This document shows, one piece after another, positions 7,200 to 14,365 of a DNA stretch of 18,038 nucleotides (position 1 is its first letter; each line of letters opens with the position of its first letter). The notes under the pieces are model-generated. The model did not search any database. It saw only the letters and a program-made list of their open reading frames with translations, and had not been told where the DNA came from. The position numbers and the translations under genes are program-made. Source of the DNA: Pelobacter sp. UBA6812 (GTDB lineage: Bacteria; Desulfobacterota; Desulfuromonadia; Desulfuromonadales; Syntrophotaleaceae); contig DKEW01000074.1 in NCBI GenBank assembly GCA_002452265.1, forward strand, positions 51,833-69,870, written 5' to 3'.

Positions 7200-8672
7200 A
7201 TGGATCGAACAAAAATAGAAAATTTCCTGGGCCGATTGAGCGGCATCCGGGCACTGGTTATCGGCGACTTGATGCTGGATGAATATCTGTGGGGGCGAAC
7301 AGAACGGATTTCCCCCGAGGCCCCGGTACAGGTAGTCGATATCCTGCGTGAGGACCTGCGACTCGGCGGCGCCGGCAACGTCATCAATAATCTGGTAACG
7401 CTCGGTTGCCAGGTTCATGTTGCTAGCGTTCTGGGTGAAGGGCACGACGGTCTTTTGCTACGTCGTCGGTTAGAGGAAAAACACGTTGGCATCGAAGGGT
7501 TGCAGTTTGACGGCAAACGAACCACCAGCCGCAAAACCCGCATCCTCGCCTCCGGTCAGCAGATGATGCGTTTTGACCGTGAGAGTCGCACCCCCATCGA
7601 CGCCCGGCAGGAAGCGGCTCTGGCCGATTTTGTGCGCAACAACGCCGACCGTTTCGATGTCATCCTGGTGTCCGATTACCTTAAGGGTGTTCTGACCGAT
7701 GGCCTTCTGCAGGCGGTGATCGCCGTTGGCAAGCAAAAGGGTATTCCGGTAGTGATCGATCCCAAGGGCAACGATTATGGCAAGTATCGCGGTGCCACTC
7801 TGTTGACCCCCAATCGCAAGGAAACCGAGGTTGCTTCCGGGGTAGCTATCGTCGATGAAGAAAGTTTGCGTCTGGCAGCCCGCACCCTCATGCAGCGCAT
7901 TGACCTTGAAACCTTGATGGTAACCCGCAGCGAGGAAGGCATCTCGATTTTCTTCCGCAACGGTGAAGAAGTTCATCTGCCGACCCAGGCGCGGGAAGTA
8001 TATGATGTGACCGGCGCCGGGGATACCGTTTTGTCACTGGTCGGGCTTGGCCTGGCCGGAGCTTTGCCGGTCAGCGAAGCAGCCGCTTTGGCCAATATAG
8101 GCGCCGGAATCGTTGTCGGTAAGGTCGGTACCTCGACGGTTAGTGTCGAGGAAATTCGCGAAGCTCTGGCTCATCATGCTCATGAGTACGATTCTAAAAT
8201 CAGGCTGCGCGAACCACTGCGCGATATTCTGGAAGACGAACGGCGGCGTGGCAAGACCATCGTATTTACCAACGGCTGTTTTGACCTGTTACATGTCGGT
8301 CACGTCAAGTACCTTCAAAAGGCCCGTCGTCTCGGGGATGTCCTGGTGCTGGGGCTTAATTCCGATGCTTCCATCCGCCGCCTCAAGGGGCCTAACCGTC
8401 CGCTTATCGGCGAACAGGAACGGGCGCATATCCTGGCGGCGCTCAGCTGTATCGACTACGTAGTGGTATTTGACGAGGATACTCCCCTGGAGTTGATTGC
8501 CATGCTGCGCCCGGACATCCTGGTCAAGGGAGGCGATTATACGCCGGAAACCGTGGTGGGTAAGGATATCGTAGAGAGTTACGGTGGTCGTGTGGCCCTT
8601 GTCGAATTGGTTGATGGGCGTTCTACGAGCAACATAATCGAGCGGATTCTGGATCGTTATGAACAAGGGTGA
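7200..8672 (+). CDS. hldE: Bifunctional heptose 7-phosphate kinase / heptose 1-phosphate adenylyltransferase
   Basis: A 490-residue two-domain enzyme (E. coli HldE 477). Residues 1 to about 320 form a PfkB/ribokinase domain with GDLMLDEYLWG (22-32), the Gly-rich LGGAGNVINNL (55-65), DPKGNDYGKYRGA (187-199) and DVTGAGDT (269-276), whose D275 is the catalytic base. Residues from about 352 form a cytidylyltransferase-like domain with TNGCFDLLHVGH (357-368; HxGH 365-368) and VKGGDY. It phosphorylates D-glycero-beta-D-manno-heptose 7-phosphate at C1 and, after GmhB acts, adenylylates the 1-phosphate to ADP-heptose for the LPS inner core. The start at ATG 7200 has GGAAG at 7191-7195; the frame stays open back to 7098, giving a hydrophobic extension absent from the family and therefore rejected. 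It overlaps gmhB by 14 bases, indicating translational coupling. GmhA and HldD are not encoded in the window. Confidence 0.96.
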   Translation: MDRTKIENFLGRLSGIRALVIGDLMLDEYLWGRTERISPEAPVQVVDILREDLRLGGAGNVINNLVTLGCQVHVASVLGEGHDGLLLRRRLEEKHVGIEGLQFDGKRTTSRKTRILASGQQMMRFDRESRTPIDARQEAALADFVRNNADRFDVILVSDYLKGVLTDGLLQAVIAVGKQKGIPVVIDPKGNDYGKYRGATLLTPNRKETEVASGVAIVDEESLRLAARTLMQRIDLETLMVTRSEEGISIFFRNGEEVHLPTQAREVYDVTGAGDTVLSLVGLGLAGALPVSEAAALANIGAGIVVGKVGTSTVSVEEIREALAHHAHEYDSKIRLREPLRDILEDERRRGKTIVFTNGCFDLLHVGHVKYLQKARRLGDVLVLGLNSDASIRRLKGPNRPLIGEQERAHILAALSCIDYVVVFDEDTPLELIAMLRPDILVKGGDYTPETVVGKDIVESYGGRVALVELVDGRSTSNIIERILDRYEQG

Positions 8673-9261
8673 GTCGATAAGCGCCCTTCGCAAAGCGGTG
8701 TTTCTGGATCGCGACGGTACTATCAACGAAGAAAGGAACTATCTGCATCGGATAGAGGATTTTGCCTTTATTCCCGGTGTGCCTCTGGCTATACGGCGTC
8801 TTAATCAGGCCGGTTTCCTGGTGATCGTTGTGACTAATCAATCAGGTGTGGCGCGCGGATATTTTGAACTGGCCGATGTGGAGCGTCTGCATGAGCATGT
8901 CGCTTGCCGCCTGGCCTCCGAGCAGGCATATGTGGACGGTTTTTTTATTTGCCCTCATCACCCGGAGGCCGGTATTGGTCACTTACGCAGGCAGTGCGAT
9001 TGTCGTAAAGGGGCACCGGGGCTGCTCTTGCAGGCTGCCGAACAGTTGCACGTCGACTTGAGCCAGTCATTTATGGTCGGCGACAAGAATGCCGATATGG
9101 AAGCCGGACGGAGAGCTGGTTGCACTCCACTGCTGGTGATGACCGGTTACGGTTCTGAGACAGCGCGTAGTATTGATCCCGCCATCGGGCGTTTTGCCAG
9201 TCTGGTGGAGGCGGTGGATTTCATTTTGCGGCAGGACGGTAGCGAATCAGTTACTGCCTGA
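8659..9261 (+). CDS. gmhB: D-glycero-beta-D-manno-heptose 1,7-bisphosphate 7-phosphatase
   Basis: A 200-residue HAD-superfamily phosphatase. Motif I is FLDRDGTINEE (D17 nucleophile, D19 acid/base), motif II is TNQSG (59-63), and the late motif is GDKNAD (141-146). The zinc loop typical of GmhB is present: C98-P-H100-H with C113 and C115 in RRQCDCRKG. It removes the 7-phosphate from the HldE kinase product in the cytoplasm, supplying the substrate for the HldE adenylyltransferase domain; the two genes are consecutive and overlapping, matching this two-step handover. The N-terminus is a few residues longer than the core domain needs, but the ATG at 8659 inside the end of hldE is the best start. 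Confidence 0.94.
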   Translation: MNKGESISALRKAVFLDRDGTINEERNYLHRIEDFAFIPGVPLAIRRLNQAGFLVIVVTNQSGVARGYFELADVERLHEHVACRLASEQAYVDGFFICPHHPEAGIGHLRRQCDCRKGAPGLLLQAAEQLHVDLSQSFMVGDKNADMEAGRRAGCTPLLVMTGYGSETARSIDPAIGRFASLVEAVDFILRQDGSESVTA

Positions 9262-9286
9262 TCCGAAGATAAAGAAAGGGCTGTTC

Positions 9287-10165
9287 ATGATTAAAAGCAT
9301 GACAGGATACGGCAAGGGGCAGAACTCATCAGGTGAGATTTGTCTTACGGTGGAAATTAAATCTGTAAATCACCGATATTGCGATATTTCCGTAAAGGCG
9401 CCACGCTTTCTGCTTGGTTTCGAGGCCGAAATCAAAAAGCGGGTAGGCGAACGTCTCAAACGCGGCAAAATCGACGTATTTATCAATGTTGAGAACAATG
9501 TATGCGGTGGACGGGTACCAGTCCTCAATAAGGATTTGGCTGCCGCTTATATGAGCTTGTTCCGTCAGATGCGCGACGAATTCGGTCTTGAAGGGGGGAT
9601 CACTGTCGATCTTCTGGCCGGTCAAAAGGAAGTTATTGCCCTCGCTGAAGGTGAGCCGGACGAAGAGGTAGTCGGTCATTGCCTTAAGGAATCGTTGATG
9701 AAGGCGCTGGCGGCCATGGAAAATATGCGACAGGCCGAAGGGCAGGCCACGTGCCAGGATATGGATGAGTATCTCGGGCATATCGAGTCTTTGCTGGCCT
9801 CGGCGCGTGAGAGGGCGCCCCAGGTTCCCCTGGAGTGGAGGGACAAGCTCATGGAGCGCTTAGCGCGCCTGGGTAATGGCTTTGAGGTCGACCCCCAGCG
9901 TTTAGCGCAGGAAATTGCCGTGTTTGCCGACCGCTGCGATATTTGCGAGGAACTGACGCGCTTTGCCAGTCATATCGAACAGTTCAGGGGGCTGTTCAGT
10001 GTGGAGGAAGCGGTAGGCCGACAGATGGATTTTATTCTGCAGGAAATGAATCGCGAAGCCAATACCATGGGCTCCAAGTCCAACGATCTGGAACTGACCC
10101 GCATGGTTGTCGCCATGAAGGCCGACCTGGAAAAAATCCGGGAGCAGGTACAGAACATTGAATGA
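9287..10165 (+). CDS. yicC: YicC family endoribonuclease
   Basis: A 292-residue protein (E. coli YicC 287) with the signature N-terminus MIKSMTGYGKG, the VEIKSVNHRYCDI block (about 21-33), and the C-terminal DUF1732-type segment FILQEMNREANTMGSKSND followed by a basic amphipathic helix. Family knowledge: YicC/YloC proteins are hexameric endoribonucleases that act on selected RNAs. The ATG at 9287 has AAAGGG (9275-9280) six bases before it; the frame runs back to 9173 inside gmhB, but that extension is not part of the family. It is followed by gmk, whose ribosome site begins 31 bases after the yicC stop. The yicC-gmk-rpoZ order is a recurring arrangement in Geobacter-like genomes (from memory). 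Confidence 0.93.
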   Translation: MIKSMTGYGKGQNSSGEICLTVEIKSVNHRYCDISVKAPRFLLGFEAEIKKRVGERLKRGKIDVFINVENNVCGGRVPVLNKDLAAAYMSLFRQMRDEFGLEGGITVDLLAGQKEVIALAEGEPDEEVVGHCLKESLMKALAAMENMRQAEGQATCQDMDEYLGHIESLLASARERAPQVPLEWRDKLMERLARLGNGFEVDPQRLAQEIAVFADRCDICEELTRFASHIEQFRGLFSVEEAVGRQMDFILQEMNREANTMGSKSNDLELTRMVVAMKADLEKIREQVQNIE

Positions 10166-10208
10166 TGCAACATCGGTGGATATGTCCGCCGTGTCCGGGA
10201 GAGTAAGC

Positions 10209-10832
10209 ATGAAACGAAGCGGCATCCTGTTTGTCATATCCGCGCCGTCAGGAGCTGGAAAAACCTCGCTGTGTCGTCAGATCGTTGACATTTTCCCCGA
10301 TATGCGGCACTCTGTCTCATTCACCACGCGTCCTATACGGGCCGGGGAAACAGACGGTGTCGATTACCATTTCGTTTCGCAGGAAACATTCGATACTATG
10401 GTTTCCGAAGGGGCTTTTGCCGAATGGGCCAGGGTTCACGGCAACTGCTACGGAACGGCCCTTGCCACCTTGCAGGAGGCCCACGAAAATGGCTTCGATG
10501 TGCTTCTCGATATCGATTGCCAGGGGGCGGCGCAGCTTAAACGTACCTGCCCTGATGGAGTGTTTATTTTTATTTTGCCGCCGAGCTTCGAAGAACTTGA
10601 ACGGCGGTTGCGTGGACGAAACACCGACTCTGCTGAAGTTATTGCCCGACGCCTGTCTAATGCCCGGCGTGAAATCAGGGAACTGGTCTGGTATGATTAC
10701 CTAATCGTGAATGACGATCTGTCGAGTGCGGTTGAAGAATTCAAAGGGATTATTCTGGCAGAGGGATGTCGCACCCTACGTTCAAGAGATGAAGCCATCC
10801 GTTTGTTTGGAATCGATATGCAGGACAATTAG
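10209..10832 (+). CDS. gmk: Guanylate kinase
   Basis: A 207-residue protein, the same length as E. coli Gmk. It has the P-loop SAPSGAGKTS (11-20), the GMP-binding region FTTRPIRAGETDGVDYHFVS, the DIDCQGA segment of the core, and RRLSNARREI in the lid/C-terminal region. It converts GMP and ATP to GDP and ADP. The ATG at 10209 is chosen over an in-frame ATG at 10158 because GGGAGAG (10197-10203) precedes it at good spacing and the resulting length matches the family. The neighbours yicC, rpoZ and rel place guanine nucleotide supply next to the (p)ppGpp synthetase, which uses GDP/GTP. Confidence 0.96.
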   Translation: MKRSGILFVISAPSGAGKTSLCRQIVDIFPDMRHSVSFTTRPIRAGETDGVDYHFVSQETFDTMVSEGAFAEWARVHGNCYGTALATLQEAHENGFDVLLDIDCQGAAQLKRTCPDGVFIFILPPSFEELERRLRGRNTDSAEVIARRLSNARREIRELVWYDYLIVNDDLSSAVEEFKGIILAEGCRTLRSRDEAIRLFGIDMQDN

Positions 10833-10894
10833 ACGGTCGCCTGTTATTCAGCGATCTCATTTAACGATTTTTACATGAGAAGGACAAGAAGCCT

Positions 10895-11101
10895 ATGGCC
10901 AGAATTACTGTAGAAGATTGCCTCAAGCAAGTCCCCAACCGCTTTTTGCTGGTCATGGTGGCTGCCAAGCGGACCAAGCAGCTGTACAAGGGTGCCAAGC
11001 CGCTTATTGAAAACAAATCCAATAATAAGCGAGTAGTGCTCGGTTTGCGCGAAGTTGCCGCCGGGAAAGTCGATTACGAAATCCCTGCTCGTAAAGGTTA
11101 G
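10895..11101 (+). CDS. rpoZ: DNA-directed RNA polymerase omega subunit
   Basis: A 68-residue protein with the omega signature MARITVEDCLKQVPNRF at the N-terminus, then AAKRTKQL and a short acidic-basic tail; it is shorter than E. coli omega (91) because the variable C-terminus is reduced. Omega helps fold and assemble beta-prime. In E. coli the N-terminal MAR-x-T segment also contributes to ppGpp site 1 on RNA polymerase, and that segment is retained here. A purine-rich ribosome site (AGAAGGACAAGAAG) precedes the ATG. It lies 62 bases after gmk and is followed directly by a strong terminator. Confidence 0.96.
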   Translation: MARITVEDCLKQVPNRFLLVMVAAKRTKQLYKGAKPLIENKSNNKRVVLGLREVAAGKVDYEIPARKG

Positions 11102-11107
11102 GCTCCA

Positions 11108-11140
11108 GGCCGGGCCCTCAGGACCCGGCCTTGTTTTATT
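11108..11140 (+). terminator. Strong intrinsic terminator after rpoZ
   Basis: GGCCGGG (11108-11114) pairs with CCCGGCC (11124-11130); inside the loop CC (11116-11117) can pair with GG (11121-11122) after a C-A mismatch. The stem is followed by TTGTTTTATT (11131-11140). It starts six bases after the rpoZ stop codon and should close the yicC-gmk-rpoZ transcript before rel. Confidence 0.88.
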
Positions 11141-11230
11141 TCTCCAGGTTATCCAGATATTGCATAGCTCTGTATTAATGCTTATGCGGTCGACCTGTGT
11201 AACACCGTCATTACTACCGGTGGAATCGGC

Positions 11231-13387
11231 ATGCTCCGACTAGACGATATTCTTGAAAAAGTACAGGCCTATAATCCCCGGGCTGATGTCGACCTGTTGC
11301 GCAAAGCCTACGTGTACAGTGCCAAGGTCCACCGCGGCCAATCCCGATTTTCCGATGAACCCTACCTAAATCACAGCCTTGAAATAGCCGATATTCTCGT
11401 CCGCCTTAAGATGGATGTCGCCACCATCACCACCGGCTTGTTGCACGATATTTTGCAGCAGAATTTGGCCGATGTCGATGAGTTGCAAACCAGCTTTGGG
11501 GAGAATGTCGGTGAACTCGTTCAGAGTCTGACAAAGCTTGGACGTCTTTCCTTCACTACCAGTGAAGAACAACAGGCTGAAAACTTCCGTAAGATGCTGC
11601 TTGCCATGGCTAGCGATATCCGGGTCATCCTGGTTAAGCTGGCTGAACGCCTGCACGATATGCGTACCCTGGAGGGGCGAACTGCCGAAGAACAGCGCCG
11701 TATTTCCCAGGAAACTCTTGACATCTATGCGCCGTTGGCCAATCGCCTCGGGATCAGCTGGATGAAGTGTGATATGGAGGACCTGGCACTGCGTTACGTG
11801 TTGCCTGAGGTCTATTTTGATCTGCGCGAAAAGGTCGAAAAACAGCGGAAAGATCGTGCTGGCTATGTCGAAGAGGTACGTAAGCAATTGTGCGAAAAGA
11901 TGTCCCAGAATGATATAGATGGGGAGTGTTATGGGCGCGTCAAACATCTGTATTCCATCTGGCGAAAAATGCAGCGGCAGGGTATTGAATTCGAACAGGT
12001 CTATGATCTCATCGCCTTTCGGGTCATGGTGAAGGATGTTCGGGACTGTTATGCCATGCTGGGCGTGATTCATGCTGCATGGAAGCCAATTGCCAGCCGT
12101 TTTAAAGACTACATCGCCATGCCCAAGGCGAACATGTACCAATCTCTTCACACTACGGTTATCGGTCCCTACGGTGAGCGCATGGAGGTGCAGATCCGTA
12201 CCGAAGAGATGCACCGGGTCGCTGAGGAGGGGATCGCTGCCCACTGGAAATACAAGGAAGGGCGGGGAGGTGACAGTATTGTCACCAAAGATGAGAAGCA
12301 ATTTGGCTGGTTGCGGCAAATGCTTGATTCTCAGCAGGAATTCACCGATACCCATGACTTTGTAGGTTCGATCCGTGGTGATTTGTTTTCCGAAGAGGTC
12401 TATGTCTTTACCCCCAAGGGAGCTGTAAAAGCGTTTCCTCGCGGGGCCACGGCCATCGATTTTGCCTACAGCGTGCATACGGAGGTCGGCAATCGCTGCA
12501 CCGGGGCACGGGTCAACGGCAAGCTAGTACCTTTGAAAACCCCGCTTAATAACGGCGATGTGGTCGAGGTTGTTACTTCACCAAACCAGACGCCCAGCAA
12601 GGATTGGCTTAAGTTTGTCGTAACCTCGCGTGCGGCGAGTAAAATTCGGCACTGGGTCAAAACCGAGCAGCGGGAAAAAAGCATCGAGCTCGGTAAGGAA
12701 CTGTTTGAAAAACGGCTGCGCAAATACGGATGCAGCCTTAAAAAGGTCCTGGCTTCCAAGGAATTCTCGCAGGCCATGCAGGACCTTGGCTACCATGCGT
12801 CCAGCGATTTACTGGCAGGGATCGGCTACGGCAAAGTACCTCTTGGCCAAGTTGTCAGCCGTGTGGTTCCGGCGGACAAACTGCGGCCGGAATCAGAAAG
12901 TAAGGCCAGGGCGGCTGTTACGTCGGAACCTGTTCGCAAAAAACCGTCGAGTGCCATAAAAATCCAGGGGATCGGCGATATCATGGTACGTTTCGCCAAG
13001 TGTTGCAATCCGTTGCCGGGCGATCCAGTGGTTGGCTTTATCACTCGTGGTCGTGGTATTACGGTACATACGGTTGACTGCCCGAGCGTATTGGAAAGTG
13101 ATGCTGAGCGGCGTGTCGAGATTGAATGGGATGTGAAGAAGAAGGCTTCGCATACGGCTAAAATTCGTCTTGCTACCGAGGACCGCAAAGGTGTGCTGGC
13201 CAGTGTCAGTAATGCTGTCAGTGCGTGTGAAGCCAATATAGCAAGTGCTAGTGTGCAACGGACCAAAACAGAGAAAAGCCTCATAGTCTTTACCGTTGAA
13301 GTAGTTGATGTTGAGCATCTCAATCGGGTGATCAACGCTCTGCACCAGGTCAAGGGCGTCTATCAGGTGGAGCGATTACGCCACTGA
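11231..13387 (+). CDS. rel: RelA/SpoT family (p)ppGpp synthetase with a degenerate hydrolase site
   Basis: A 718-residue long RSH protein. In order: HD hydrolase-type domain (about 20-180), synthetase domain (about 200-345), TGS (about 388-450), helical region, conserved CC/zinc-finger-like segment (FAKCCNPLPGD, C591-C592) and C-terminal ACT (643-717). The synthetase site looks intact: GRVKH (R236), YDL (D259), EVQIRT (E319) and RFKD (290-293), the RXKD signature of bifunctional Rel/SpoT enzymes. The hydrolase site is not intact. Against Rel of Streptococcus equisimilis the offset is a constant five residues: R39, H48, H72 and D73 are kept, but E81 and D82 are Q76 and Q77, D144 is E139 and N148 is D143. 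It is therefore predicted to make (p)ppGpp from GTP/GDP and ATP but to hydrolyse it poorly or not at all. ATG 11231 follows GGTGGA. The gene sits 90 bases beyond the rpoZ terminator, so it may have its own promoter. Confidence 0.95.
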   Translation: MLRLDDILEKVQAYNPRADVDLLRKAYVYSAKVHRGQSRFSDEPYLNHSLEIADILVRLKMDVATITTGLLHDILQQNLADVDELQTSFGENVGELVQSLTKLGRLSFTTSEEQQAENFRKMLLAMASDIRVILVKLAERLHDMRTLEGRTAEEQRRISQETLDIYAPLANRLGISWMKCDMEDLALRYVLPEVYFDLREKVEKQRKDRAGYVEEVRKQLCEKMSQNDIDGECYGRVKHLYSIWRKMQRQGIEFEQVYDLIAFRVMVKDVRDCYAMLGVIHAAWKPIASRFKDYIAMPKANMYQSLHTTVIGPYGERMEVQIRTEEMHRVAEEGIAAHWKYKEGRGGDSIVTKDEKQFGWLRQMLDSQQEFTDTHDFVGSIRGDLFSEEVYVFTPKGAVKAFPRGATAIDFAYSVHTEVGNRCTGARVNGKLVPLKTPLNNGDVVEVVTSPNQTPSKDWLKFVVTSRAASKIRHWVKTEQREKSIELGKELFEKRLRKYGCSLKKVLASKEFSQAMQDLGYHASSDLLAGIGYGKVPLGQVVSRVVPADKLRPESESKARAAVTSEPVRKKPSSAIKIQGIGDIMVRFAKCCNPLPGDPVVGFITRGRGITVHTVDCPSVLESDAERRVEIEWDVKKKASHTAKIRLATEDRKGVLASVSNAVSACEANIASASVQRTKTEKSLIVFTVEVVDVEHLNRVINALHQVKGVYQVERLRH

Positions 13388-13402
13388 AGTATCGACAGGT
13401 AA

Positions 13403-13431
13403 AGCCATCCCCAATCGAAATCGGGATGGCT
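13403..13431 (+). terminator. Stable hairpin after rel, possible terminator without a U-tract
   Basis: AGCCATCCC (13403-13411) pairs perfectly with GGGATGGCT (13423-13431), a nine-base-pair stem with an eleven-base loop, 15 bases after the rel stop. No T-run follows (ATCGAAAATCC), so it may slow or protect the transcript end, or belong to the ridA leader, rather than being a classical terminator. The loop holds ATCGAAATCG (overlapping the stem by one base), complementary to 13480-13489. Confidence 0.45.
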
Positions 13432-13438
13432 ATCGAAA

Positions 13439-13544
13439 ATCCAAGATTTTTGGATAATAAAGGGGTGTGATTCCCACAGCGATTTCGATGCCGGGATGTC
13501 TACAGTGCCATCTCTGTAATCACCGTAAAACCGGAATGGTTTTA
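13439..13544 (+). promoter_or_regulatory. Hairpin-rich leader region of ridA
   Basis: Within the 219-base gap between rel and ridA several short perfect inverted repeats follow each other: ATCCAA/TTGGAT (13439-13444 and 13450-13455), TACAG/CTGTA (13501-13505 and 13514-13518) and TAAAACC/GGTTTTA (13526-13532 and 13538-13544, five-base loop). In addition CGATTTCGAT (13480-13489) is the exact complement of ATCGAAATCG (13414-13423) in the loop of the preceding hairpin. This density could reflect a structured 5' leader or operators. No known riboswitch class was recognised and no clear promoter was located. Confidence 0.35.
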
Positions 13545-13606
13545 TCTGTTTGTATCCTGCGTGAACCCTTTTTGTTTCATCGTTTTATCAAAAAGGAGTT
13601 TGAACC

Positions 13607-13993
13607 ATGCCCATTGAATATATCGCGACACAGCAGGCGCCTGCTGCTATCGGGCCTTATTCCCAAGCCGTGCGGGCCGGGGATTTCTTGTTTTTTTCAG
13701 GCCAGATCCCTCTCGATCCTGCAACAGGAGAAATTGTCGGAAAGGATGCGGAGGGGCAGAGCAGGCAGGTGTTGACCAACATTCAAGCGGTTTTGGGCGC
13801 TGCCGGATTGGATTTCGGGAAAGTGGTCAAGACCACAGTGTATCTGACCGATATGCGGGATTTTGAGGTGATTAACCGTGTTTACGGGGAATACTTCGGG
13901 GTTGCGGCACCGGCGAGGGCAACGGTGCAGGTGGCCGCTTTGCCAAAGCAGGTTCTGATCGAAATCGAGGGGATTGCTTACGCAGGTGTTTGA
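13607..13993 (+). CDS. ridA: RidA family reactive intermediate deaminase
   Basis: A 128-residue single-domain YjgF/YER057c/UK114 protein of standard length. Typical blocks are PAAIGPYSQAV (12-22), FFSGQIPLDPATGE (29-42), the mid-region VKTTVYLTDMRDF, and the C-terminal APARATVQVAALPK with substrate-binding R104 and the IEIEGIA strand with E121. It hydrolyses the enamine/imine products of PLP enzymes such as threonine dehydratase (2-iminobutanoate, 2-aminoacrylate) in the cytosol, preventing damage to PLP enzymes. AAGGAG (13593-13598) lies eight bases before the ATG. It follows rel, an order also recalled from Geobacter-type genomes, and ends at a strong bidirectional terminator facing rpmB. 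Confidence 0.94.
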   Translation: MPIEYIATQQAPAAIGPYSQAVRAGDFLFFSGQIPLDPATGEIVGKDAEGQSRQVLTNIQAVLGAAGLDFGKVVKTTVYLTDMRDFEVINRVYGEYFGVAAPARATVQVAALPKQVLIEIEGIAYAGV

Positions 13994-14020
13994 GATCGCA
14001 TTTCCGAAAAGATGAAACGC

Positions 14021-14058
14021 AACAGGGGGAAGCCGTATGGCTTCCCCCTGTTATTTTT
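14021..14058. terminator. Bidirectional terminator between ridA and rpmB
   Basis: AACAGGGGGAAGCC (14021-14034) and GGCTTCCCCCTGTT (14039-14052) form a perfect 14-base-pair stem with a GTAT tetraloop. On the + strand TTATTTTT (14051-14058) follows, ending the ridA transcript. On the - strand the stem is followed by a T-containing run (read from GATGAAACGC at 14011-14020) and lies just past the rpmB stop, so it probably serves both convergent genes. Confidence 0.9.
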
Positions 14059-14077
14059 CATTCTGGCAAGATTGGAC

Positions 14078-14269
14078 TTAGTTGGCCTTGGTCACGGCGC
14101 CGGAACGCAGGCAACGGGTGCAGGCTTTGATAGCCTGAACTTTGCCCTTGTGCAAAGCCCTTACTTTCTGAAGGTTGGGGTACCAAACCTTGCGGGTTTT
14201 GTTATGAGCGTGGCTGACGTTATTGCCAGTGGTCGGTTTCTTACCACAGATATCACATACTCTGGACAT
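14078..14269 (-). CDS. rpmB: 50S ribosomal protein L28
   Basis: A 63-residue basic protein beginning MSRVCDICGKKPTTGNNVSHAHNKTRK, the L28 signature, with the CxxC pair at residues 5 and 8 and a second CTRC pair near the C-terminus, i.e. the zinc-binding (C+) form. It is part of the large ribosomal subunit. The start at 14269 follows AGGAGG at ideal spacing on the - strand; an open frame extends 20 codons upstream but has neither family support nor a ribosome site. It ends next to the bidirectional terminator. The 96-base gap upstream contains a probable promoter, so it is likely transcribed on its own as well as from upstream genes. Confidence 0.95.
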   Translation of the reverse strand: MSRVCDICGKKPTTGNNVSHAHNKTRKVWYPNLQKVRALHKGKVQAIKACTRCLRSGAVTKAN

Positions 14270-14300
14270 GTTCTTACCTCCTGGAGATTTAGAGCGCCTA

Positions 14301-14329
14301 TATGTAGCATGTACGGTACGGTATTGCAA
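14301..14329 (-). promoter_or_regulatory. Probable sigma-70-like promoter for rpmB
   Basis: On the - strand TTGCAA (14329-14324) and TACATA (14306-14301) are separated by 17 bases, with TG one base before the -10 (extended -10). The spacer contains a tandem CCGTA-type repeat. The transcript would carry a short leader with AGGAGG ahead of rpmB. The hexamers are only moderate matches. Confidence 0.4.
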
Positions 14330-14365
14330 CCAGTTTTTGACTTTTGCGGCGCTTCTTTCTCTCCT

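Noticed and set aside
9173..9286. A 38-codon upstream extension of YicC.
   Set aside because: It overlaps gmhB, does not belong to the YicC family and lacks a ribosome site, whereas the ATG at 9287 has one and starts with the family signature.
11366..12478. A 370-codon open frame on the - strand inside rel.
   Set aside because: It lies wholly opposite the highly conserved hydrolase and synthetase coding region and shows no family features or ribosome site.
13460..13515. Bases GGTGTGATTCCCACAGC followed by ACAGTGCC recall pieces of a cobalamin riboswitch.
   Set aside because: No B12 box (AGCCAGGAGACC-like) or other core element is present, and ridA is not a cobalamin gene.
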